Shown piece after piece: positions 9,187 through 16,502 of a stretch of 64,000 bases of DNA. Position 1 is the first letter of the stretch; each line of letters opens with the position of its first letter. The notes under the pieces are model-generated. The model was not told the origin of the DNA, made no database searches, and saw only the letters and a list, made by a program, of their open reading frames with translations. A program made the position numbers and the translations under genes. Source of the stretch: Sphingobacterium corticibacterium (GTDB lineage Bacteria; Bacteroidota; Bacteroidia; Sphingobacteriales; Sphingobacteriaceae); assembly GCF_004208525.1 (NCBI RefSeq), contig NZ_SGIT01000001.1, positions 1,860,001 to 1,924,000 of the forward strand, written 5' to 3'.

Positions 9187-11805
9187 ATGAGCATAGCAAA
9201 AACTTATAACCCAAAAGAAGCGGAAGAAAAATGGTACTCTTATTGGATGGAGAATAACTTTTTCCGTTCGACACCTGATGAACGTGAACCCTATACCATT
9301 GTGATGCCGCCACCGAATGTTACCGGTGTGCTGCATATGGGACACATGCTGAATAACACTATTCAAGATGTACTAATTCGTCGTGCACGTATGCAAGGCA
9401 AAAATGCCTGTTGGATACCAGGGACAGATCACGCTTCGATTGCTACGGAAGCCAAAGTGGTTGCTATGCTTAAAGAACAAGGTATCGATAAAAAATCGTT
9501 GACACGTGAGGATTTTTTAAAACACGCTTGGCAGTGGAAGGACAAATACGGTGGTATCATTTTGAAGCAATTGGAAAAGTTGGGGGCGTCTTGTGATTGG
9601 GAACGCACTAAATTTACAATGGATCCAGATTTATCCGAAGCGGTTATCGATACGTTTATTAAATTTTACAAAGACGGTTATATCTATCGTGGGGTGCGGA
9701 TGGTCAATTGGGATCCGCAGGGAAAAACTGCACTTTCGGACGAAGAGGTAATTCGCAAAGAAGTCAATCAGAAATTGTATTATATTCGTTATAAAATCCA
9801 AGATAGCGAAGACCATATCATTATTGCGACCACCCGTCCCGAAACGATCATGGCGGATACCGCTATTTGTATCAACCCTAACGACGAACGCTACCAGCAT
9901 CTTCAGGGAAAAACAATCCTTGTTCCTTTAGTAAATCGTGAAATTCCCGTTATCCAAGACGAATACGTGGAGATGGAATTTGGCACAGGCTGTCTAAAAG
10001 TTACGCCCGCCCACGATTTGAACGACTATGAGTTAGGACAAAAGCATAATCTGCCGGTTATCGATATTTTGAACGATGACGGAACACTGAATGAAAAAGC
10101 GCAAATCCTCGTTGGCGAAGATCGCTTTATCGCCCGCAAGAAAGTCGTTAAAATGCTCGAAGAAGCCGATCAGATAGAGAAAATCGAAGACTACAAATCA
10201 CAGGTTGGTTTTTCGGAGCGCACGGACGCTGCTATAGAACCAAAACTCTCTATGCAATGGTTCTGCAAAATGGATACGTTAGCGAAGCCGGCTTTGGAAT
10301 ACGTTGAAAATGGAACAATAAAGCTGATTCCGGAAAAATTCTTTGCTTCATACAAGCACTGGATGGAAAATGTAAAAGACTGGTGTATTTCCCGTCAACT
10401 GTGGTGGGGTCAACGTATCCCTGCTTGGTACAATGAAAATAATGAATGGGTAGTTGCGAAAACAGAGACAGAAGCGCTGCAAGAATTGGAAGCACAAGGC
10501 AAGTCCGTAAACGGTATCCGTCAAGAGGCTGATGTTTTAGATACCTGGTTTTCATCAGGCTTGTGGCCAATGTCTGTATTTGATGGTGTACGCCATCCGG
10601 AAAACGAAGATTTCAACTATTATTACCCAACCAATGATTTGGTAACTGCACCTGAGATTCTATTTTTCTGGGTGGCGCGTATGATCATTATGGGACATGA
10701 CTACACGCAGAAACCACCGTTCCGCAATGTATATCTTACGGGGATTGTCCGTGATAAATTAGGAAGAAAAATGTCTAAATCACTGGGCAATTCACCCGAC
10801 CCTATCGAACTCATGGAACAATATGGCACCGATGGGGTACGTGTAGGAATGCTTCTCTCCTCTCCTGCCGGAAATGACCTCATGTTTGACGTGGCTTACT
10901 GCGAACAAGGTCGAAATTTTGCCAACAAAATCTGGAATGCCTTCCGTTTGGTAAAAGGTTGGGAAAGCACTAATACTCCAGCAACCGCAGCGCAAAAAAC
11001 AGCCGCACAATGGTTTCAAAACCGATTTAACCAAGCCGTGGCTGAAATAGATGAACATTTTTCCAATTATCGTCTTTCTGATGCCTTAATGACAACCTAT
11101 AAGTTGATTTGGGACGATTTTTGTGCTTGGTATCTGGAGTTAGTAAAGCCGGCTTATCAAGCACCTATTGAGAAAGAGACACTGGAAACAGTCAAAGAAT
11201 TTTTCCAAAAAGTTTTAACATTGGCTCATCCGTTCATGCCGTTTCTGACCGAAGAGCTATGGCATGATGAATTATTTGGTTCACGCGACACCAAAGATTG
11301 TGTTATCGTGGCCCAATATCCGGCTGTACAAGCTTATGATGAGCAAATCATTAAGGAATTTACTACGGTACAGCAAATCATTTCGGAGGTGCGTAGTGTA
11401 CGAAACTCAAAAGGGATGTCGCCTAAAACACCTCTTCCGTTAGCGATTAACAGCACCGAGATTGATTTCGCAAAATACCAAGATGGTATTATCAAGTTAG
11501 CTAATATTTCGGATTTAACCTTCGTGCAAGACAAAGTAACTGGAGCTTTAAGTTTTCTTGCCGGAAAGAGTGAATGCTATGTAAAGCTGGACACGGGAAA
11601 TATTGATGTGGTAGCGGAGCGGGAACGTATTACAAAAGAAATCGTCTATCTCCAAGGATTCCTAGTCTCCGTAGACAAAAAGTTATCCAACGAGCGTTTT
11701 GTACAGAATGCCAAACCGGACATCGTGGAGAACGAACGCAATAAAAAAGCAGATGCCGAAACAAAGATTAAGATTCTGGAGGAAAGCTTAGTTGCATTAG
11801 GATAG
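9187..11805 (+). CDS. valS: Valyl-tRNA synthetase
   Basis: A class I aminoacyl-tRNA synthetase that charges tRNA-Val with valine. The 872-residue product has the HIGH motif as HMGH (50-53) in PPPNVTGVLHMGHMLN, a CP1 editing domain with ATTRPETIMADTA, the KMSKS loop at 528-532, an anticodon-binding domain, and the C-terminal coiled coil typical of ValRS (ERERITKEIVYLQG to the end). The ATG before SIAKTYNPKEAEEKWYSYW was chosen because the family starts there and a promoter-like element lies within the longer frame. A DUF6157 gene follows 23 bases later. Confidence 0.98.
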   Translation: MSIAKTYNPKEAEEKWYSYWMENNFFRSTPDEREPYTIVMPPPNVTGVLHMGHMLNNTIQDVLIRRARMQGKNACWIPGTDHASIATEAKVVAMLKEQGIDKKSLTREDFLKHAWQWKDKYGGIILKQLEKLGASCDWERTKFTMDPDLSEAVIDTFIKFYKDGYIYRGVRMVNWDPQGKTALSDEEVIRKEVNQKLYYIRYKIQDSEDHIIIATTRPETIMADTAICINPNDERYQHLQGKTILVPLVNREIPVIQDEYVEMEFGTGCLKVTPAHDLNDYELGQKHNLPVIDILNDDGTLNEKAQILVGEDRFIARKKVVKMLEEADQIEKIEDYKSQVGFSERTDAAIEPKLSMQWFCKMDTLAKPALEYVENGTIKLIPEKFFASYKHWMENVKDWCISRQLWWGQRIPAWYNENNEWVVAKTETEALQELEAQGKSVNGIRQEADVLDTWFSSGLWPMSVFDGVRHPENEDFNYYYPTNDLVTAPEILFFWVARMIIMGHDYTQKPPFRNVYLTGIVRDKLGRKMSKSLGNSPDPIELMEQYGTDGVRVGMLLSSPAGNDLMFDVAYCEQGRNFANKIWNAFRLVKGWESTNTPATAAQKTAAQWFQNRFNQAVAEIDEHFSNYRLSDALMTTYKLIWDDFCAWYLELVKPAYQAPIEKETLETVKEFFQKVLTLAHPFMPFLTEELWHDELFGSRDTKDCVIVAQYPAVQAYDEQIIKEFTTVQQIISEVRSVRNSKGMSPKTPLPLAINSTEIDFAKYQDGIIKLANISDLTFVQDKVTGALSFLAGKSECYVKLDTGNIDVVAERERITKEIVYLQGFLVSVDKKLSNERFVQNAKPDIVENERNKKADAETKIKILEESLVALG

Positions 11806-11828
11806 GAACATTACTTATATTGATCACT

Positions 11829-12242
11829 ATGAAAGCCCACACAACAAACTACATGGATACATTCATTACGGTAGCGGATGATACTAAAGTAGCTTGTGGA
11901 ACGATACCGCGATCCAGAGGAGATAAAAAGACGATTGCGGAAATGCAATATGAACTGTTGACAAACAACCCTTACAAATTCACATCCGATGATGTACTAT
12001 TCCAAGTATTTGCAGTTCGGAACGATTTGACGGAAGCAGAATACGAACACGCCCGGAAACAATTCTTTTCTAAAGGACAGCCTTGTTTCCGGGCCTCTCC
12101 CCTCACCAAAGCATATGGTTTTGGTATCCATTACGATGAGCAGGGCAAAATAGCTATTTATGGTATGGAAACACCCGAATATGAAAAGTTTATTACCAAC
12201 AAGCATTTAAAACTTGTCAAAGCAATGAAATCCAGTAAATAA
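11829..12242 (+). CDS. DUF6157 family protein
   Basis: This 137-residue soluble protein matches, from memory of the family, the DUF6157 pattern: an N-terminal HTTNYMDTFI, then NNPYKFTSDDVLF in the middle and FFSKGQPCFRASPL near the C-terminus, closing with GIHYDEQGKIAIYG. No catalytic residues are assigned to this family as far as I know. The ATG before KAHTTNY is preferred to an upstream TTG. It lies just behind valS and may be read through from it. Confidence 0.8.
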   Translation: MKAHTTNYMDTFITVADDTKVACGTIPRSRGDKKTIAEMQYELLTNNPYKFTSDDVLFQVFAVRNDLTEAEYEHARKQFFSKGQPCFRASPLTKAYGFGIHYDEQGKIAIYGMETPEYEKFITNKHLKLVKAMKSSK

Positions 12243-12288
12243 AAACCAAACCCATTTTCTGCTGTTCTTTTAGTAAAAACATAGGATT

Positions 12289-13041
12289 ATGTCATATACT
12301 ACATTTAAACAGCTTCATCAGGAAAATCAAATATTAGTATTAGGAAACGTATGGGATGCACAAAGTGCAAAAGTTGCAGAAGACGCCGGTTTTAAAGCGC
12401 TGGGAAGTTCCAGCCATGCGATTGCAAATCTCTTAGGATATGAAGACGGCGAACAGATATCGGTAGACGAAATCTTGTTTATGGTGGAACGCATTGTGAA
12501 AGCCGTTGACATTCCAGTATCGGTAGACTTCGAAGCGGGGTATTCCGATGACCCCGATACCGTTGCCAAGCATGTTCAGCAACTGGCCGACCTCGGTGTA
12601 GTAGGGATTAATTTGGAAGATGGTAAGGTCATTGACGGCGAACGAAAGCTACAGGATGCGCTATTGTTGGCAAATAAAATCAAAGCGATCAAAACCAATA
12701 CACCCCAAATTTTTATCAATGCTCGCGCTGATACGTACACAACCGAACATACACAGCCATTGGAAGAATCCATCACCCGAGCGTCCCTATATGAAAACGC
12801 TGGTGCCGACGGGCTCTTTATTCCCCTCGTGGAAACAAAAGAAGATATTCAGAAAATTGTTTCTTCTACCCAGCTTCCACTCAATGTTTTCTTAACAGAC
12901 ACCCTACCCGACTTAACCACGTTGCATCAATGGGGTGTAAAGCGGTTAAGTCATGGAGCAAAAATCTATGAATGGTTAGTGGAGAAGAATATAGATGTAT
13001 TTCAATATTTTGTAAATGACCCTAGGCTTCCGAAATCGTAA
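12289..13041 (+). CDS. Isocitrate lyase/phosphoenolpyruvate mutase family protein
   Basis: A 250-residue (beta/alpha)8-barrel of the PEP mutase/isocitrate lyase superfamily. Visible signatures are the N-terminal NVWDAQSAKVAEDAGFKALG, the metal-binding strand VSVDFEAGYSDD, NLEDGKV and INARADTY. These enzymes act on C-C or P-C bonds of alpha-keto or hydroxy acids with Mg2+ (2-methylisocitrate lyase, oxaloacetate decarboxylase, phosphonopyruvate hydrolase types). The KKCGH active-site loop of true isocitrate lyases is not seen, so the exact reaction is open. It ends at a hairpin shared with the convergent TPR gene. Confidence 0.88.
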   Translation: MSYTTFKQLHQENQILVLGNVWDAQSAKVAEDAGFKALGSSSHAIANLLGYEDGEQISVDEILFMVERIVKAVDIPVSVDFEAGYSDDPDTVAKHVQQLADLGVVGINLEDGKVIDGERKLQDALLLANKIKAIKTNTPQIFINARADTYTTEHTQPLEESITRASLYENAGADGLFIPLVETKEDIQKIVSSTQLPLNVFLTDTLPDLTTLHQWGVKRLSHGAKIYEWLVEKNIDVFQYFVNDPRLPKS

Positions 13042-13061
13042 GAGCATCATGGTCAAACGAT

Positions 13062-13090
13062 AAAACAGGAGGTGTAGGACCTCCTGTTTT
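13062..13090. terminator. Bidirectional hairpin terminator
   Basis: AAAACAGGAGGT and ACCTCCTGTTTT form a 12-bp stem with a 5-base loop, with A/T flanks on both sides; it serves the two converging genes and just overlaps the stop codon of the minus-strand gene. Confidence 0.9.
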
Positions 13091-13802
13091 ATTTTATACT
13101 ATCCAACAACTTCTTCGCCCTTTCGTAAATTTTGGACGATGGATCAATGTTAGATAGCCTCTGTTTTGCTTGTTCCGTTTGTCCTAACTCCATCAAAGCA
13201 ATGCCCAAATAATAACTAGCCTCTTGTTGGAAAACAGATTCACCATCTGCCAAAAACAGTAGATATTTCTGTGCGTCATCAAATTTTTTCTCGCCTATTA
13301 AGCTAAGTCCGAGATAAAATTGATATTGTAGAATTGCCTTATCAGCATAGTGTAACTCCAACAGAATCGGTGTACTCTCTTGATAATCTTTTGCATTAAA
13401 AGCTTCTACAGCACGTTCATAGCTATCTGCTTCGTTATTTTGGTTTCCACGTACAATTTCTGAACGCATTTCTGGCAACTCATATAGTGCAGTATCTGAC
13501 GGAAAGAAAACAAACTTCGCAACAATTAAAAGACAGGCTGCTGCCGCCAAAGGTATAAGCCATTGTTTCCAAAGGATCACTTTTCCTTTCCGATATGTTG
13601 TTTCTACCTTTTTAAGATTGGTACGCAAAGTTTCCTCTTCGGACGAAAGCCTACGACTAAGTAGATTAGTCATTTCTTCCTGCAACTTCAATTCTGCCCG
13701 AAATTCAGTATCACTTTCGTAAAGTGTATCGAATAGTTGCTTATCTGCTGGTGATAAGACTTGATCGATATAATCCTGAATAAGTTCTTCTCTCGTTTTC
13801 AT
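13089..13802 (-). CDS. Membrane TPR protein, possible anti-sigma factor
   Basis: The 237-residue product has a soluble N-terminus (MKTREELIQDYIDQVLSPAD), one transmembrane helix at about 80-100 (WLIPLAAAACLLIVAKFVFF) and a C-terminal region of tetratricopeptide-like helices (about 125-237, with YQFYLGLSLIGEKKFDDA and ASYYLGIALMELGQTEQA). The N-terminus resembles the short acidic start of Bacteroidota anti-sigma-like proteins, and no zinc-binding ZAS motif is seen. Its ATG overlaps the stop of the sigma factor gene by four bases, so the two are translationally coupled. Inference: the N-terminus binds the sigma factor in the cytoplasm and the TPR part senses a periplasmic partner. Confidence 0.72.
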   Translation of the reverse strand: MKTREELIQDYIDQVLSPADKQLFDTLYESDTEFRAELKLQEEMTNLLSRRLSSEEETLRTNLKKVETTYRKGKVILWKQWLIPLAAAACLLIVAKFVFFPSDTALYELPEMRSEIVRGNQNNEADSYERAVEAFNAKDYQESTPILLELHYADKAILQYQFYLGLSLIGEKKFDDAQKYLLFLADGESVFQQEASYYLGIALMELGQTEQAKQRLSNIDPSSKIYERAKKLLDSIK

Positions 13803-14380
13803 CTATTTGTTTTTTCTCTATTCCCTTTAAAAAAAGGATGCGCTTTCACTCTTTCACCCAATTTCGCCATACATTCACTTTTTTTCTTTCGGAGATATGC
13901 ATACGTCAACCCAAGAGATATCGCAATCTTTTCCTGATTCTTTGACACCATACAGCGCTTAATAATTTCCTGACACCGCTCACCTAACGTATCGACAAGT
14001 TCCATTAATATTTTTTCTTTTTCAACCAGTGTCATGTGATCCCTATACGCTGCTTGTGAATCATCTTCTATATCAAATACATAATTCTCCACATTTGTTA
14101 CCTCTTTGTTTTTTCTTTTTTTTAATTCGTTCAGCCATTTTCTTTTGCTGACCAATAATAAAAACGATTCAAAAGAGGTGGTCAATTGAAAATCTTTATA
14201 TTTTGCCATGTGGTAAATATCGACCAAGGATTCTTGTAGTATGTCAAATCCATCGTCATCAGTTCCACTGTTGTGACGGATCAATGCAACTACTTTGTCG
14301 GCAAATTTCCGATAGATATGCTGTATCCCCTCTCCATTATTCTGAAGCAGAAATTGAATATATTTTTGATCGCTATGCAT
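13799..14380 (-). CDS. Sigma-70 family RNA polymerase sigma factor (ECF-like)
   Basis: This 193-residue protein has the two-domain layout of extracytoplasmic-function sigma factors. Region 2 includes FDILQESLVDIYHMAKY and the promoter-opening segment SFESFLLLVSKRKWLNELKK. Region 4 includes LGERCQEIIKRCMVSKNQEK followed by a helix-turn-helix-like IAISLGLTYAYLRKKKSECM. It is coupled to the TPR membrane protein and divergent from the PKD/CHAT genes across 127 bases. The arrangement suggests that it controls the whole cassette. Region 4 is divergent from common ECF groups, so I would not assign a group number. Confidence 0.87.
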   Translation of the reverse strand: MHSDQKYIQFLLQNNGEGIQHIYRKFADKVVALIRHNSGTDDDGFDILQESLVDIYHMAKYKDFQLTTSFESFLLLVSKRKWLNELKKRKNKEVTNVENYVFDIEDDSQAAYRDHMTLVEKEKILMELVDTLGERCQEIIKRCMVSKNQEKIAISLGLTYAYLRKKKSECMAKLGERVKAHPFFKGNREKTNR

Positions 14381-14463
14381 GTAACTTGGTCAGTATTTTC
14401 ACGTAATCGCTGTGTATTAATAATATTTATCGCTCGGTTTCTTAAGTTTATAACAAATTACGC

Positions 14464-14471
14464 TATTTTTG
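14464..14471 (+). promoter_or_regulatory. -7 promoter element upstream of the PKD/CHAT genes
   Basis: TATTTTTG fits TAnnTTTG 37 bases before the PKD gene start. It overlaps a short inverted repeat, CTATTT/AAATAG at 14463-14478. Confidence 0.5.
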
Positions 14472-14490
14472 GAAATAGTACAAAAGAATT

Positions 14491-14504
14491 TTACCAATTG
14501 GTAA
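14491..14504. promoter_or_regulatory. Perfect palindrome before the PKD gene, candidate operator
   Basis: TTACCAATTGGTAA is a perfect 14-bp palindrome between the promoter-like element and the start codon, ending four bases before ATG. It could bind a dimeric regulator downstream of the transcription start or act in the leader RNA. Confidence 0.5.
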
Positions 14505-14507
14505 GTT

Positions 14508-16502
14508 ATGAAAAGAGCACTCTACTACCTACTTGTTGCCTTTTATAGCCATATTGCTTTGGGGCAGGATACTTTAGTGGTTCGGCAAGACACGTTTCCA
14601 TCGTCTATCCAAACGGAATACCTAACAAATAGTGTTAAGTTTACCCCGGTTATACGGCCTTTAGTGCCCATTCCGGGAGGTCGCCAAGCCTACTACACTT
14701 ATTTATGGGATTTTGGAGACGGGCAATTCAGTACGCAGGAATCACCGGAACACCAATATGAAGAGCCTGGAGAATACGATGTTTCCTTATATATTGTCAA
14801 CAATTACGACAATGGCCCTCGGCCGAAGAAACCTAAAACGAAAGTGAAAGTAGAATCTAAATTAGCAGGTACGGATAAGCTTCCAAATATATTCGAACGT
14901 AATTTCTTCAAATCGAATGAAGTCTTTCAACTGTTCAAAAATGCCAACGCAGTGCCCGGCGAAGATATGTCGTTGATCGTCGGCGTGAAACCCAGTGCCG
15001 CTAAGGGAAAAATTCTGTTATTAACCAATGAAAAGCTTATTAATCCCAATGGTTTCATTGTCGCTGATCAAAGTCGCTATCATAATGAAAATATTCTGCC
15101 TATGGAGCGTAAAAAAGAATTGGAATCCCTATGGGCCAATGTAACGCATACCTCCATCACACAAAGTGGCAGCCCAGATTATGGGATCAGGGAGGAGCTA
15201 GATTTTAGGGGTGATGAAGCCGCGCGTTTTTTTAACAATCTGTTGGATGAATACAATACCGTGACGCAATATGAAATTGAGGGTGATGTAGGTGATAGCC
15301 AATTTTCCATTATCAATCTAGATATTACACCAGAAATGCTTGCGGATACAAATGCTATAGTCACGGTTACCGGAATATATCTTGCGGAAGGCGGTAATCC
15401 TGTTATCCATAAACTCGACGTGCCGATCATCAAATCACATGATCCTAATAAAATGTCCGTAAGACCTGCTCTCATGGATTATCGTTTACAGTTTAAAAAG
15501 AAAACACTGACCTATAAAGTACAATTTCAGAACGATGGCGAGGGTGATGCGAAAAACATCCGTCTGGAGATGTTTTTCCCCAATCAAGTGGATGTAAACA
15601 CCTTTAGGCTACTCAACCTCTATCCGCAATGCGATACCTGTTTAACTAATCAAGATTTGGGGTGCTATACATACCAAATCAAGGATGACGATAAAATCAT
15701 TTTCCATTTTCGTGGAATCGCACTACCCGGAACCGCTTCTCCAACGATTACAGATCAAGATAGCACCAAGGGATTTATTCGCTTTACATTGAAATCACAC
15801 AAGAAATTGCAAAACAAATCACTTCCGAGCTACACCAATATCTATTTTGACAAAAATGACCCCATTCGCACCAATACGTCAACGGCTCGTTTCCGTCCGG
15901 GACTATCCCCGATAATTACGTTGGGGCTAAACGCTCCTGCTAAACATCCTAATGACGAAATCGGCAAATTAACAAAAGGGCTGACCATTGGCGTAGGATT
16001 AGCCCCTATCGCTCCTTATAAGAAACCTTATTGGCAAGTAGAACTTTATGCGAGTACCTTTGGAGTGGATTATGCGACTTCATTTTTTGACCGAAAAGGG
16101 GAAATACAGTTACCCAATGAGCGAGGAGATCTTATGTACTACGGATACAGTGGTTTAGACAGCTTAGCCACAAAAAAATATCTTAGCCTGCAAGTACCCG
16201 TGCAGATTCGTTACAATATCAGTCGATATATATCGGCAGGTATAGGCGCACTCGTCAAAACGAACATTAATTTGCAGAATGATCAACAAGCAACCTATCA
16301 CCTGATTAATGCTGGAGGAGAACGAACGGAACACACGGTAAATAGAAATGTTGAAAAAGAAAAAATATCGCCCTTGCTACTCGCACCTTTGATGGATCTA
16401 AATATAGGACGTGCGTACTTGGGTCCTGCATTCGGCATACGTTATCATTTTGACAAAACGTATAAGAGCAACCTTAATTTCTATTTGATGTGGCGATTGT
16501 AA
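14508..16502 (+). CDS. Secreted PKD-domain protein with repeat-type stalk and C-terminal barrel-like region
   Basis: A signal peptide (MKRALYYLLVAFYSHIALG) precedes a PKD fold at about 60-120 with the hallmark YLWDFGDGQFS and YEEPGEYDVSLYIV. A middle region (about 308-450) starts SHDPNKMSVRPAL and looks like the conserved-repeat/DUF11-type beta sandwich often seen in Bacteroidota surface proteins. The last 170 residues have alternating strands ending NLNFYLMWRL, which suggests an outer-membrane barrel-like end. The next gene starts inside its last codons, so the two are coupled. Role is inferred as the envelope partner of the CHAT protein; no function is established by sequence alone. Confidence 0.78.
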   Translation: MKRALYYLLVAFYSHIALGQDTLVVRQDTFPSSIQTEYLTNSVKFTPVIRPLVPIPGGRQAYYTYLWDFGDGQFSTQESPEHQYEEPGEYDVSLYIVNNYDNGPRPKKPKTKVKVESKLAGTDKLPNIFERNFFKSNEVFQLFKNANAVPGEDMSLIVGVKPSAAKGKILLLTNEKLINPNGFIVADQSRYHNENILPMERKKELESLWANVTHTSITQSGSPDYGIREELDFRGDEAARFFNNLLDEYNTVTQYEIEGDVGDSQFSIINLDITPEMLADTNAIVTVTGIYLAEGGNPVIHKLDVPIIKSHDPNKMSVRPALMDYRLQFKKKTLTYKVQFQNDGEGDAKNIRLEMFFPNQVDVNTFRLLNLYPQCDTCLTNQDLGCYTYQIKDDDKIIFHFRGIALPGTASPTITDQDSTKGFIRFTLKSHKKLQNKSLPSYTNIYFDKNDPIRTNTSTARFRPGLSPIITLGLNAPAKHPNDEIGKLTKGLTIGVGLAPIAPYKKPYWQVELYASTFGVDYATSFFDRKGEIQLPNERGDLMYYGYSGLDSLATKKYLSLQVPVQIRYNISRYISAGIGALVKTNINLQNDQQATYHLINAGGERTEHTVNRNVEKEKISPLLLAPLMDLNIGRAYLGPAFGIRYHFDKTYKSNLNFYLMWRL

